A stretch of DNA of 64,000 bases, taken from positions 186,001 to 250,000 of the forward strand of contig JAHBSL010000002.1 of assembly GCA_019639135.1 (NCBI GenBank). Reading direction: 5' to 3'. Positions 18,776 to 28,073 of the stretch are shown here, in pieces. A program made the translations under genes and the position numbers. The DNA is from Acidobacteriota bacterium (lineage in GTDB: Bacteria > Acidobacteriota > Blastocatellia > Pyrinomonadales > Pyrinomonadaceae). Below the pieces are notes generated by a model. It did not search any database. It was not told the origin of the DNA and was given only the letters and a program-made list of their open reading frames with translations. How positions within the stretch are numbered: the stretch's first letter is position 1; each line of letters begins with the position of its first letter.

Positions 18776-19657
18776 GTGGAAAGAATTGCGATAATTGGGG
18801 TCGGTCGTGTCGGTGGAGCTTTCGCACTCGCACTGGATCGATGCGGCTACAGGGTCGCTGAACTTATCACCCGCGACGGTAGTATTCCGAGCGTAGTAAG
18901 TTTTCTTTCACGACCAGCTTTCGTGACCGGTATCGATAGCAACGAAGCTATTTCAGCGGAAATAGTGATAGTTGCTACACCCGACCCAGACATCGAGGAG
19001 GCTGTTACTGCCGTTGCTCATCGGCTTGCTAAGAACTCGGTGGTATTTCACACAAGTGGTTCGCTTAGCTCTGGTATTCTTTCGGCCTTGGCGAACTGCG
19101 GGCACGAGACTGGCTCTGTGCATCCTCTTGTTGCAGTAAGCGATCCTATTTCTGGAGCGGAAGCATTATTAAGTGCTTTTTTCTGCATTGAAGGAACGCA
19201 AACTGGGGTTACGGTTGCTCAAGAGATCGTTACTCGACTTGGAGGACAGAAGATAGTAGTCGAGACGGCAAAAAAACCGCTTTATCATGCTGCGGCAGTT
19301 ATGTCGGCTGGACACCTGGTGGCTTTGCTGGCGACCGCTCATAGACTGATCGCAATGGCTGGCATTGATCCCGAGCAGGGCAGCAAGGCCTTACTCCTAC
19401 TTTCACGATCTGCACTAGCTAATCTTTTCGATAGGTCTCCAGAGGAATCCTTGACCGGACCTTTTGCCCGCCTTGATATAGCAGCCTTCCGCAGGCACCT
19501 TGACCTAATGGAAACTCATGCAGACGATCTTAGCAAGGAAGTGTACCTTTCGCTTGCCGCAGTTTCGTTGCAGATGGTCCAAGCGACGGGTGAGAACGCA
19601 TCGCTACGAGATCAGTTCGTCGAGGAGTTGAATATGGCTAAAGCTAAATTCAAATGA
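18776..19657 (+). CDS. Rossmann-fold DUF2520 oxidoreductase-like protein
   Basis: A 293-residue protein with an N-terminal NAD(P)-binding fold, start ERIAIIGVGRVGGAFA (GxGxxG), and a helical C-terminal domain of the DUF2520 type, related in layout to pyrroline-5-carboxylate reductase and ketopantoate reductase. The segments VFHTSGSLSS and GSVHPLVAVS are typical of this family. The true reaction is not known. The start is GTG at 18776; the ATG two bases before is out of frame and stops at once. It is followed 28 bases later by the Fur gene. Confidence 0.8.
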   Translation: MERIAIIGVGRVGGAFALALDRCGYRVAELITRDGSIPSVVSFLSRPAFVTGIDSNEAISAEIVIVATPDPDIEEAVTAVAHRLAKNSVVFHTSGSLSSGILSALANCGHETGSVHPLVAVSDPISGAEALLSAFFCIEGTQTGVTVAQEIVTRLGGQKIVVETAKKPLYHAAAVMSAGHLVALLATAHRLIAMAGIDPEQGSKALLLLSRSALANLFDRSPEESLTGPFARLDIAAFRRHLDLMETHADDLSKEVYLSLAAVSLQMVQATGENASLRDQFVEELNMAKAKFK

Positions 19658-19684
19658 TAAGATTTAATTCACAGGGGACGACCA

Positions 19685-20197
19685 GTGTCAGAGTTCGAAA
19701 AAGAAAAAGAAATTTTCTTGGAACATATCCGGAAATCAGGTTTACGACGGACGAGTCAGCGAGATCTGATACTCGAGATCTTTCTACGAACTGAGGAGCA
19801 TCTGACCAGCGAGGATCTTTATTGGCTTGTGCAGAAAGAGGATCCTTCAGTCGGCCACACGACAGTGTATCGCACCCTTAAGCTTCTTACTGAAGCAGGA
19901 CTCGCTCGCGAGGTTCGATTTGGTGATAACAAAACTTATTACGAACATCACTATGACCATGAGCATCATGATCACTTGATATGTACTTCGTGTGGCAAGG
20001 TCGTCGAATTCTTTTCTCAGCAGATCGAGGAGCTGCAAGACGACATCGCCGAGCAGCACGGCTTTAAACTCTCGCATCATAGTCTTAGGATGTGGGGGAT
20101 CTGCGAAGCCTGTTCAAAGTCTCAGGCGGATTTCTCATCGGTTCCCCCGGGGGCTCAGCCGAGAGTTCGGGTCAAGACGGTAATTGGCGGGCAATAA
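19685..20197 (+). CDS. Fur family metal-responsive transcription regulator
   Basis: A 170-residue Fur/PerR/Zur-type repressor. It has a winged-helix DNA-binding part (about residues 15-85, with RRTSQRDLILEIFL and VGHTTVYRTLKLL), then the metal-sensing hinge YYEHHYDHEHHDH, and two structural-zinc pairs CTSC and CEAC. The start is GTG at 19685 with AGGGGA upstream. Which metal or peroxide it senses cannot be read from the sequence. Its stop overlaps the next gene's ATG (TAATG), so a ferredoxin-like protein is made together with it. Confidence 0.9.
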   Translation: MSEFEKEKEIFLEHIRKSGLRRTSQRDLILEIFLRTEEHLTSEDLYWLVQKEDPSVGHTTVYRTLKLLTEAGLAREVRFGDNKTYYEHHYDHEHHDHLICTSCGKVVEFFSQQIEELQDDIAEQHGFKLSHHSLRMWGICEACSKSQADFSSVPPGAQPRVRVKTVIGGQ

Positions 20198-20778
20198 TGG
20201 AAACAGACGTGAACATAGAAGAAGTAGAGGTCCAGTTCAAGAAGGAGGGGATCCGAGGCAATGTGCCGGCCGGCACTTATCTTATTGATGCCGGCAAGCG
20301 GCTTGGGGTTCGATTTCCTATACCTTGCATCCCGGTTTCCGGAGAGCATTATTGTTCCGTAGATGTCGAATCGGGAATTGGTGCGTTGTCAGAGCCTAAT
20401 GAAGTAGAAAGAGAATTTTTCGAACGCAGTACTGGCGTTTTCGGTAATCGGTTGGCATGCCAGGCCCGACTTGAAAAGCCGGGTTCTGTCGTAATCGAGA
20501 CCAGGTTTATCGAAGATATAACCGAAGATAAACAAGAATCTGGAACTGAGATCTTCGAAAGTTACAAAGATCGATTTTCAGCACTTCCGCTTGAGCAGAA
20601 GATGTCTGAGATCAGTCAATTGGAAGCCATCGCTCTAGCTGACACTATTGGATTTGTATTGAATGCTCCTTATACCGTTGGAAGCAAGGTGACGGATATT
20701 CTCGCCAATCTTTCAATGAAAAGGGATTCAGATGAAATGGCAGAGAAACCACATGACAATGGCTCGACGGAGCCTTAA
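20197..20778 (+). CDS. Ferredoxin-like protein missing one cluster-ligand Cys
   Basis: A 193-residue protein. Residues 10-100 follow the [2Fe-2S] beta-grasp ferredoxin layout, including the closing RLACQA. Adrenodoxin-type ferredoxins have C-x5-C-x2-C and a later Cys; here Cys44, Cys53 and Cys88 are kept but the middle ligand position holds Glu50 (CIPVSGEHYC). The cluster may therefore be absent, unusually ligated, or labile. Residues 115-193 form a helical, acidic extension with no known motif. The gene overlaps the fur stop by one base, so translation is probably coupled. A redox or iron-sensing partner of Fur is a guess from context. Confidence 0.6.
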   Translation: METDVNIEEVEVQFKKEGIRGNVPAGTYLIDAGKRLGVRFPIPCIPVSGEHYCSVDVESGIGALSEPNEVEREFFERSTGVFGNRLACQARLEKPGSVVIETRFIEDITEDKQESGTEIFESYKDRFSALPLEQKMSEISQLEAIALADTIGFVLNAPYTVGSKVTDILANLSMKRDSDEMAEKPHDNGSTEP

Positions 20779-20846
20779 GTGAGCGAGTTTGGCAACTGAC
20801 ACATTGATCACCCAAAAGGGCAGCGAAGTACGAATAACGTGGAACT

Positions 20847-21692
20847 ATGAGCGATAACGCCTTGGAAAAACGAGTTCCGAGCATGATCAAGGAAAAGGGA
20901 CAATACCTTCTTGCCTTTGGCATCATTGTTTCTATGCTTGCGGTCACAAACATACCATTTCTTGTGATCTTTTTCTTCGGCGTATTCGCTTTTTTCTTGA
21001 TCAAAACATTCACCGGCGGGTCGAAGAGTGATAATCGGGATATTTTCGAATTTTATCTCAGCGCGAATGAGATATTGCGCGACGACGATCGTCGTTGGTT
21101 CGGTTTCGAATTGCGAGAAACGATCGACCGAGGTGAGAACATAGTTCGCAGAATGACAGCTGCTCCGCCTCTCGTGTTTTTCGCTCTTGGTGCCCTTTAC
21201 AGTAAACTTGGCGAACACAAGGCCGCAGTGAAGTATCTTTCGCGAGTTGTAGAAAGGCCTGAATCAGATGAGTCGGCGTATGTATATCCCACACCTGAAC
21301 TTCGGCAGTATGTCAGGGTGTTGCGCCGTATTGAGAGGGAGCCTGCCGATGCTCCGCTTACCTCGGCGGCGATACGGTCGCTAGAGCGAGCGCGGAAATT
21401 ACGAGCAACGACATTGCTTGAGGATAATCGGACAAAGTTTTCGGCCGGAGAATTGAGTCCGGGGCAGGTTGCGGCAGCTCAACTTGACCCCTCAAATGCG
21501 GAGGAGAGCTCTGTGCCGCTAGTTTACACTGAAGAGTTAGTTCGAGAAGACTCGTCCCCTGGAGTAGAACGAGACCCTCTTTCGAGTAAGAATTTGTCAA
21601 CGGATCAAGGTGACCATCATGGCGATCCATTTTCGAATAGAAAGCCGATCACCGAACTCCTTCACGACATCTACGACAAAAACGCTCGCTGA
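20847..21692 (+). CDS. Two-helix membrane protein with cytoplasmic TPR-like region
   Basis: A 281-residue protein. Two hydrophobic helices lie at about residues 20-36 and 38-54. They are followed by a soluble region with a TPR-like pair (PPLVFFALGALYSKLGEHKAAVKYLSRVVE) and a polar, probably disordered C-terminus. It lies 68 bases beyond the ferredoxin-like gene on the same strand and may belong to the same transcript. It ends directly against the convergent MscS gene. The function is unknown. Confidence 0.65.
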   Translation: MSDNALEKRVPSMIKEKGQYLLAFGIIVSMLAVTNIPFLVIFFFGVFAFFLIKTFTGGSKSDNRDIFEFYLSANEILRDDDRRWFGFELRETIDRGENIVRRMTAAPPLVFFALGALYSKLGEHKAAVKYLSRVVERPESDESAYVYPTPELRQYVRVLRRIEREPADAPLTSAAIRSLERARKLRATTLLEDNRTKFSAGELSPGQVAAAQLDPSNAEESSVPLVYTEELVREDSSPGVERDPLSSKNLSTDQGDHHGDPFSNRKPITELLHDIYDKNAR

Positions 21693-23174
21693 TTATTTTT
21701 TAAGCCCGAAGAACTGTTTCAATGACAAGAGGAATCCTTGCTTATTCGGGACTGTGATATCGTGGTGGAGTTCCTCGATCGCAGCTAATTCCTTTTGTCG
21801 AAGTTCTACGATCTCGACGATCCTCTCGGCAAGGGTCGGATCTTTTTTCAGGATTGGTGTGAGTTCCTTTTTTCGTATCTCGATGACCTGAGTTTCGTCA
21901 TCCGCAATAACGCTCGCCGAACGCTTTTCGCCTGTCAGCAAACTCATCTCGCCAAAAAAATCACCTGATTTAAGTCGAGCCAGGATATGTTTATCGCCAC
22001 CCTCGTTGTGTTCGATACGGACACTGCCTTGTGTGATAATGAACATCGATTCTCCGGATCTTCCCTGTTCTACTATTACTTCTCCTGGTGCAAACACCCT
22101 GGCAACGGCGTTGGCAGCCAGTTCATCGAGGTCCTTTTCTGAGAGTGGGGCAAAGATCGGCACACTTACGATCGCCTCAGATGAACGGACTGACATCTCT
22201 TCGTGGGCAATCGGAGCCGCCGTGCTTTCAACGTGTATGGTCCGCGTCGGAAATGCGAACTTGATGCCCTCTCGCGTAAAGAGATACCAGATGGTCTGTC
22301 GGATCACAGCGTCCGTATCATTATGTTTTCTATAGTCCTCGCACCAGTATTTGACCTCCCAGTCGATACCGCTCTCGGCCAAATCACGGATACGTACGTT
22401 CGGTCGTTTAAGCGCTGAAACATTTGGAATATTACGAACGGCTTCGCGGACGAGCCGAGCTGTCCGTGTTGGTGAAAATCCGAACTCAGTATTGAAGAAA
22501 ACGAGACGTGCGTTCAGATTTTCCTTTGGAGCCACCTCGATGACCTCCTTGCCGATCACAGAGTTGCTGATGATGACCAGTTTATCCTGAAAGGTTCTGA
22601 TCTTGACGCCTCGCCAGGTCACGGACTCAACTACACCTTTTGCTTTGTTCGAAACTGCGATCACATCGCCTACCTGAAAAGGATGATCTGCCTGGAGAGC
22701 AACACCCGAAAAGAAGTTGCCTAGCGTGTCCTGAAGAGCGAGTCCGACTACAATGCCGACGATGGTCGAGCCGGTGAAAATAGCGGCCAATTGTACATCA
22801 GGGAAATGCGATTGAAAGATGACGAAGAAGGCAGTAATGTAAACCAGAACTGAAACCACGGTACGAGCAAGGGAGACGATCTCCGATTGCGCGATCGACC
22901 GCAAAACGGTCGCGAGAAGGAGAGCTGTTATGAAACGAACGATCGCAACGACGAGCGACATCCAGAGGAATATCTTCAGTATCGGGAAGAGGTATGACGC
23001 GAAGGAGCGTAGGGTATCCACGAACATCTCGGACGTTACACTACGTGCGAACATGCTGCCGATGTATTCATTGGTTAATATCTCGACCCGAGGAAGTAGA
23101 AACAGGAAGACTGAGATCAGAAAGAGGAAAAGAAGCGTGGGAAAAATGCGGCTTACAATTTTATTGTGGTCCAT
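21693..23174 (-). CDS. MscS-type mechanosensitive channel with cyclic-nucleotide-binding domain
   Basis: A 493-residue protein. Transmembrane helices fill about residues 10-170. The MscS pore and beta domain follow (GLALQDTLGNFFSGVALQ, then FQVGDVIAV), and a C-terminal cNMP-binding domain at about 345-470 has the roll GDFFGEMSLLTGEKRSASV. MscS proteins release solutes under osmotic shock; channels with this extra domain can be gated or tuned by a cyclic nucleotide. The conserved FGEMSLL-x-x-x-x-RSA phosphate-binding cassette is intact, so nucleotide binding is plausible. The upstream minus-strand gene is the Nramp-related transporter, ending 3 bases before this start. Confidence 0.9.
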   Translation of the reverse strand: MDHNKIVSRIFPTLLFLFLISVFLFLLPRVEILTNEYIGSMFARSVTSEMFVDTLRSFASYLFPILKIFLWMSLVVAIVRFITALLLATVLRSIAQSEIVSLARTVVSVLVYITAFFVIFQSHFPDVQLAAIFTGSTIVGIVVGLALQDTLGNFFSGVALQADHPFQVGDVIAVSNKAKGVVESVTWRGVKIRTFQDKLVIISNSVIGKEVIEVAPKENLNARLVFFNTEFGFSPTRTARLVREAVRNIPNVSALKRPNVRIRDLAESGIDWEVKYWCEDYRKHNDTDAVIRQTIWYLFTREGIKFAFPTRTIHVESTAAPIAHEEMSVRSSEAIVSVPIFAPLSEKDLDELAANAVARVFAPGEVIVEQGRSGESMFIITQGSVRIEHNEGGDKHILARLKSGDFFGEMSLLTGEKRSASVIADDETQVIEIRKKELTPILKKDPTLAERIVEIVELRQKELAAIEELHHDITVPNKQGFLLSLKQFFGLKK

Positions 23175-23177
23175 TGT

Positions 23178-24491
23178 CTAGCCGCTAAAAATATCAGCTA
23201 TCGAATACCCAATCAACATTAGAGATAAGATCGAGACCACAGAGGTTATTGTCCACGCGAAGATATTGAAGTATTTTCCATTGGCATTATCGCCCATGAT
23301 CTCTCGATTGCTCGCAAGTTTGACGATCGCAACAAGGATGACGGGCAACAAAAGTCCGTTGATGCTTTGTGTAAAGACCAGGAGCCTTATCTGCGGAATG
23401 CCGGGAATCAATGCGACGCTCAGCCCTATTACGATAAGGACCGTGAAAATGCCAAGGAATATCGGAGCTTCACGAAACGAACGTGAAAGGCCTTTCTCGA
23501 AACCCAATGCTTCGCTCATTGAGTAGGCCGTAGCCAATGGAAGAACACCCATTGCCAACATCGCAGCACCGAAGAGCCCGATGGCGAAGAGATACTTCGC
23601 ATACTCGCCGACGACCGGAGCCAAAGCCTCTGCAGCAGTTGCGGCCGAATCGACCTCGTAAATGCCCTGTAAATGTAGAGTAGCGGCAGTGGAGATCACT
23701 ATGAATGCGGCAATAACTACTGCGAATGTAGTACCGACAATTACATCCGCCCTCGCGATCGGCAGGTCATCCTTGTCAAGTCCCTTTTCGACGACGGTCG
23801 ATTGAACGTAAACCTGCATGAAAGGAGTGATCGTCGTCCCGATCAAAGCCATTAACGTGAAAAGATACACAGTTTCGGCACGAAAAGTCGGCATTACAAA
23901 GGCCGAACCAACGGCGGTCCATTCCGGTCGAGCTAAAATGGCCGAAAGAACGTAGCAGAAAAACACCAAGGACATTGCCAGGAAGACCCTTTCAACACGC
24001 TTTTGCGTGCCCCGTACAACCAGCCACCAGATCAGGCTTGCGGAGACTGGAACGGCAACATATCTCGGCACCCCGATCAACTCAGATGCCTGTGCGATAC
24101 CTACAAATTCAGATATGATTACGCCGGTATTGGCGATGAGTAGTGCCAACATGACCAGAGCAGTCCATCGCACACCGAATTGTTCTCGAATGAGGTCGGC
24201 GAGGCCCTGGCCGGTAACCACGCCCATTCGAACGCACATCTCCTGAACAACGATCAAGCTGACGACCATGGGTATGAATGCCCAAAGAAGTGTATATCCG
24301 AATTGAGCCCCGACCGAGGAGTAAGTGGCAATTCCGCTTGCGTCGTTACCGGCATTCGCAGCTATAATTCCGGGGCCTAACACGGCCAAGTAAGCATAAA
24401 AGCGGAATTTTGACAGACGTTCCGTAAGCCGCCTCTGAAGACGCCTTAACCTGACTATCAAGAACTTTGGTGAAAGTCCGCTGAGGATCAT
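23178..24491 (-). CDS. Nramp-related divalent metal transporter
   Basis: A 437-residue polytopic protein with about 11 hydrophobic segments. It follows the Nramp layout, but the signature residues differ: TM1 has NDASGIATYS where classical Nramps have DPGN, and TM6 has GTTITPFMQ where they have the MPH motif with the metal-binding Met. This is the pattern of Nramp-related proteins, some of which carry Mg2+ rather than Mn2+ or Fe2+. It probably lies in one transcript with the MscS gene that follows 3 bases later. The substrate is inference. Confidence 0.8.
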   Translation of the reverse strand: MILSGLSPKFLIVRLRRLQRRLTERLSKFRFYAYLAVLGPGIIAANAGNDASGIATYSSVGAQFGYTLLWAFIPMVVSLIVVQEMCVRMGVVTGQGLADLIREQFGVRWTALVMLALLIANTGVIISEFVGIAQASELIGVPRYVAVPVSASLIWWLVVRGTQKRVERVFLAMSLVFFCYVLSAILARPEWTAVGSAFVMPTFRAETVYLFTLMALIGTTITPFMQVYVQSTVVEKGLDKDDLPIARADVIVGTTFAVVIAAFIVISTAATLHLQGIYEVDSAATAAEALAPVVGEYAKYLFAIGLFGAAMLAMGVLPLATAYSMSEALGFEKGLSRSFREAPIFLGIFTVLIVIGLSVALIPGIPQIRLLVFTQSINGLLLPVILVAIVKLASNREIMGDNANGKYFNIFAWTITSVVSILSLMLIGYSIADIFSG

Positions 24492-24668
24492 TGCCGCAAT
24501 TATCGCTATCTAACATGTCTGATAAACAACCTGTTCGGGTCGCGAACGTTGACTATAACCCGATTTAGCAAAACCACAAAACATCCCACTTTGAGGTTCC
24601 GTTTATCATGAAACATTCTTGAAGTGTTGGAATTTGTCTCTGCACAGGGCCTTTGCTAAAGTTCCGAT

Positions 24669-26402
24669 ATGACAAAAACTACCTTCCTACGGGCCGCTGC
24701 GGCTTTCTTAATCTTTTCGTTCACGAACTTTCATATCTCTCATGCGGCCTTTGCAGCGGCGAACAAAGAACCGGTAAGAGCACGGAGCTCGATGGTCGCT
24801 TCGCAGCATGAACTGGCATCAAGGATCGGCTTGGACGTTATGAAGCGGGGCGGGAATGCTGTTGATGCTGCAATTGCGGTCGGTATCGCACTTGCGGTGG
24901 TATATCCCGAAGCGGGCAACATAGGCGGCGGCGGATTTATGCTCATTCGGTTCAAGGATGGTCGTACTCATGCGATTGATTATCGCGAGATGGCCCCGGC
25001 AGCGGCCCATCGAGATATCTTTGTTGACAAGGATGGCAATGTCATCCGAGGTGATGGAGGTTCGACCATCGGATATCGAGCATCTGGCGTTCCCGGTACA
25101 ATTGCCGGATTTGAGATGGCTCTTGATAAATATGGTTCCGGCAAAATCAAATGGAAGGATCTGATCGAGCCGTCGATACCCTTAGCACGAGATGGCTACG
25201 TGTTGACGCATCGACTCGCTTCACTGCTAGAGGGCTATAAAGAACACCTTTCAAGATATCCGGACAGCAACCGCATATTCTTAAACAATGGTAAGTATTT
25301 CAAGGAAGGAGATGTCTTCAAGCAACCGGAGCTGGCTGCTACCTTGAAAAGGATCGCAGAGAAAGGTCCCCGGGAATTTTACGAAGGTGAGACCGCGAGA
25401 ATGATAGCCTCGGATATGAAGGCCAATAATGGGCTTATCACACTTGACGATCTGAAGAACTACAAAGCAAAGGAAAGACCCCCTCTTCGAGGAACGTATA
25501 GAGGGCATGAAATAATCTCTATGCCGCCGCCGAGTTCGGGCGGTATTGTTATGCTTCAGGTGCTTAATATGCTCGAGGAGTGGGACATCGCATCGATGGG
25601 GCATAACTCGGCCGCTAAGTACCACTTGCTTACGGAAGCCTCCCGACGGGCCTTTGCTGACCGGGCGGAATACATGGCGGATCCGGATTTCGCGGATGTT
25701 CCGACGAATGCGTTGACCGCGAAGGACTATGCCGCAGATCGGCGAAAGGGAATCGACCCAAAAAAGGCGTCTCCGAGCCGCGAGGTAAAGTTTGGTGAGG
25801 TTGCGATCAGCGAAGGGCAAGATACCACACACTATACGGTTGTCGATCCTGAGGGAAACGTTGTTTCGAATACTTATACGATCAACGACCTTTACGGTTC
25901 CCGGGTGACTATAAAGGGTACTGGAATCCTTATGAACGACGAAATGGACGATTTCGCGGCAAGGCCGGGATCTCCTAACCTGTTTGGATTGGTACAGGGA
26001 GAGCGAAACAAGGTCGAGGGTGGCAAAAGACCCTTATCGTCAATGACGCCGACGATCGTACTGAGAAAAGATGGATCCGTGTGGTTCGCGGTTGGGGCTC
26101 GCGGCGGGCCGCGGATCATTTCCGCCGTAATGCAGACGGTTATCAACGTGATCGACCATGGCATGAACATACAGCAGGCGATCGATGCACCACGAATTCA
26201 TCATCAATGGTTACCGGACGAGATATTCCACGAGCCCTATGGTCTTTCTCCTGATACGATTGAAATTCTACGTGGCTATGGCCACAAATTTGTCGAGCGC
26301 CCGGGCAACATCGCCTCTGCTACAGGAATAATGGTCGGTAGTGACGGCGTGCGTTATGGAGCGATCGACTCGAGGAGCGATGGAGCGGCGATCGGCTACT
26401 AA
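24669..26402 (+). CDS. ggt: Gamma-glutamyltransferase
   Basis: A 577-residue exported proenzyme with a signal peptide of about 30 residues. It has the large-subunit core (GGNAVDAAIA, GNIGGGGFML, SGVPGTIAGF) and the autocleavage site at DTTHYTVVD, where the Thr at about residue 385 becomes the N-terminal nucleophile of the small subunit. Later come SSMTPT and GARGGPRI. The enzyme cleaves glutathione and other gamma-glutamyl compounds in the periplasm. Length and order are normal. It overlaps the convergent zinc-ribbon gene by four bases at their 3' ends. Confidence 0.93.
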   Translation: MTKTTFLRAAAAFLIFSFTNFHISHAAFAAANKEPVRARSSMVASQHELASRIGLDVMKRGGNAVDAAIAVGIALAVVYPEAGNIGGGGFMLIRFKDGRTHAIDYREMAPAAAHRDIFVDKDGNVIRGDGGSTIGYRASGVPGTIAGFEMALDKYGSGKIKWKDLIEPSIPLARDGYVLTHRLASLLEGYKEHLSRYPDSNRIFLNNGKYFKEGDVFKQPELAATLKRIAEKGPREFYEGETARMIASDMKANNGLITLDDLKNYKAKERPPLRGTYRGHEIISMPPPSSGGIVMLQVLNMLEEWDIASMGHNSAAKYHLLTEASRRAFADRAEYMADPDFADVPTNALTAKDYAADRRKGIDPKKASPSREVKFGEVAISEGQDTTHYTVVDPEGNVVSNTYTINDLYGSRVTIKGTGILMNDEMDDFAARPGSPNLFGLVQGERNKVEGGKRPLSSMTPTIVLRKDGSVWFAVGARGGPRIISAVMQTVINVIDHGMNIQQAIDAPRIHHQWLPDEIFHEPYGLSPDTIEILRGYGHKFVERPGNIASATGIMVGSDGVRYGAIDSRSDGAAIGY

Positions 26403-26944
26403 GGCTTCTCATCGTTCTCTAATAGCTTTGTAGTGTTTTCGGTAACGCTTCCCGGCCGACCTTCAAGCTCATTCGTGTCCCGCCATGCTCCCTGTATCGG
26501 AGGCGAATAAACGTTCGCTGGAATAGAGGTTTCCGGTGGTAGTTCTTTCACCTTTGCCCCGGATTTCGGAAGTAGCGATCGCGAACCTTCCTTATCGTCA
26601 AGTGACGCAACCGGATCAGACGACTCGAACATCAAGGCATACGCCACGCGTAAGATGCCACCGACCGTCAATATTATTGCGAATGCGGCAACAAAGAACG
26701 GTTCCGCGTTAGCCGCCATCGTCAACAGAGCCACTAAGGGAACTATGAGAAACGAGAGAAGAAAAATAAAAAGGCCTTGATAGATACCTTTCCGTCGCGG
26801 CGATATCTTCCACTCCTTGTTGGGCGTCTTCGGCTTTCCGCCACCATCAATCAAGGCGGCGACGCCGCTCATTTCAAAACCGCAACGCGAACAGAAACGA
26901 ATTTCTCGCGAGATCTGTTGTTGGCCGCAGATCGGACAGTGCAT
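26399..26944 (-). CDS. Zinc-ribbon membrane protein, paralogue of the upstream gene
   Basis: A 181-residue protein that begins with a zinc ribbon (CPICGQQ then CSRCG). Two hydrophobic helices follow at about residues 53-75 and 80-103, and then a polar tail ending in a VTENTTKLL motif. The same plan, including the closing motif, is seen in the gene just upstream, so the pair arose by tandem duplication. Its ATG shares a base with the upstream stop (TAATG). The role is unknown. Confidence 0.75.
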   Translation of the reverse strand: MHCPICGQQQISREIRFCSRCGFEMSGVAALIDGGGKPKTPNKEWKISPRRKGIYQGLFIFLLSFLIVPLVALLTMAANAEPFFVAAFAIILTVGGILRVAYALMFESSDPVASLDDKEGSRSLLPKSGAKVKELPPETSIPANVYSPPIQGAWRDTNELEGRPGSVTENTTKLLENDEKP

Positions 26945-27504
26945 TACTTATCAAGTTCCTTTTTAAGAAGTTTTGTAGTGTCTTCGGTGACGCTGGCCGG
27001 TCGGGCAAGGTCGCCCGTTTCCGGCGCTTGCCAATTGCCTGCTGCAGGAGGTACGAAATCATCCACGGAGTTTCGGTCGCCGACCGGCAGTTCGCCATAC
27101 GTTCTTGGCATAGAAAACTCGGACTGTCGATTTGCGGTCTCTGGCCTAGGCTGTTCGGTAAGTTTTCGACTCGGCGATCTTGGGAGAAGTATCAATGAAA
27201 CCAGAAGAAACAGTAAACTTCCGAAAATCGCCAGAACCCCTGAGATCGGTACTAGTTCATCGCCATCGAGGATCGCAAGAATCGGCGTGACGATGAACAG
27301 CATTAAAAGAAACCAAAAGCCCGTAAAGATCAACCCATTCTTCCGGGTCAAAAGCGATCCGGCATTCGCCGGCAGTACACTTCGGTACGGGATCTCGCCG
27401 TTGTTCGCCAGTACCTCCGCAATGACCCCGAGCGGAAGTCCACACCGGGCACAGAATCGTGTTTCATCGCTAACTTGCTGTTGTCCGCATCTAGGGCAAT
27501 GCAT
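26944..27504 (-). CDS. Zinc-ribbon membrane protein
   Basis: A 186-residue protein starting MHCPRCGQQQ, with the zinc-ribbon pairs CPRC and CARC, two transmembrane helices at about residues 50-72 and 80-105, and a tail ending VTEDTTKLLKKE. The frame remains open 237 bases further upstream, but that part overlaps the next gene and lacks protein-like features, so the ATG at 27504 is chosen. First gene of the zinc-ribbon pair. Confidence 0.75.
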   Translation of the reverse strand: MHCPRCGQQQVSDETRFCARCGLPLGVIAEVLANNGEIPYRSVLPANAGSLLTRKNGLIFTGFWFLLMLFIVTPILAILDGDELVPISGVLAIFGSLLFLLVSLILLPRSPSRKLTEQPRPETANRQSEFSMPRTYGELPVGDRNSVDDFVPPAAGNWQAPETGDLARPASVTEDTTKLLKKELDK

Positions 27505-27589
27505 ATTTCTCTGCGCAGTCACAACATTCTCTGTTGCCGTGTCGAAAATCTTACGAATTCTTACATACAAATGTTCGCAATGTAAAACA

Positions 27590-28066
27590 CTATAATCGTG
27601 GGGGCGATTCGTCCAACAAGAGTTGAAACAGGGCGAAAGCTCGCCCTTGTAGATGTTCAGCCCGACAAAGTGACTCGAGCAGCACTTCCACGATCGGCCG
27701 CAGTTCGCTTGGAGCGGGGATTTCGCGGAGAAGATTTTCATCCCTACCGATGAAAATGAAACCCTGTCGGGTCATTTCGCGAACCTCAGATAGATATTCG
27801 AGTATCTTCTCTTTGGACTCCATTGATTCTTCCAGTGTCCATTCGAACGGATCGTCCCAAAGACGTCTAGTGATTCCACCGAACGTCATTTCAACATTAG
27901 CAGCCGACCGTATAAGAAATTCGCCACAGGAGAAAAGCGCCGGGAAATAGTCAAGTTGCTTCGGCCTGCGAAATAGCATTTCGTTGGTGCACTGTTTGAC
28001 GAGACTCACGGAGCGCGAGTCGATAGCCGAGAATCTGCCGGCGATATGACCCAGAATAGTGTTCAT
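27590..28066 (-). CDS. DinB-like helical protein, unassigned
   Basis: A 158-residue, mostly helical, soluble protein. It begins MNTILGHIAGRF, has GEFLIRSAANVEMTFGGIT in the middle and EVLLESLCRAEHLQGRAF at the end. The helix spacing and the His residues recall DinB/YfiT-type four-helix bundles, but the three-His metal site is not clear, so the call is weak. The ATG at 28066 is used; a TTG lies two codons upstream. It lies beyond a hairpin that follows the OB-fold lipoprotein gene. Confidence 0.5.
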   Translation of the reverse strand: MNTILGHIAGRFSAIDSRSVSLVKQCTNEMLFRRPKQLDYFPALFSCGEFLIRSAANVEMTFGGITRRLWDDPFEWTLEESMESKEKILEYLSEVREMTRQGFIFIGRDENLLREIPAPSELRPIVEVLLESLCRAEHLQGRAFALFQLLLDESPPRL

Positions 28067-28073
28067 AATCAAA

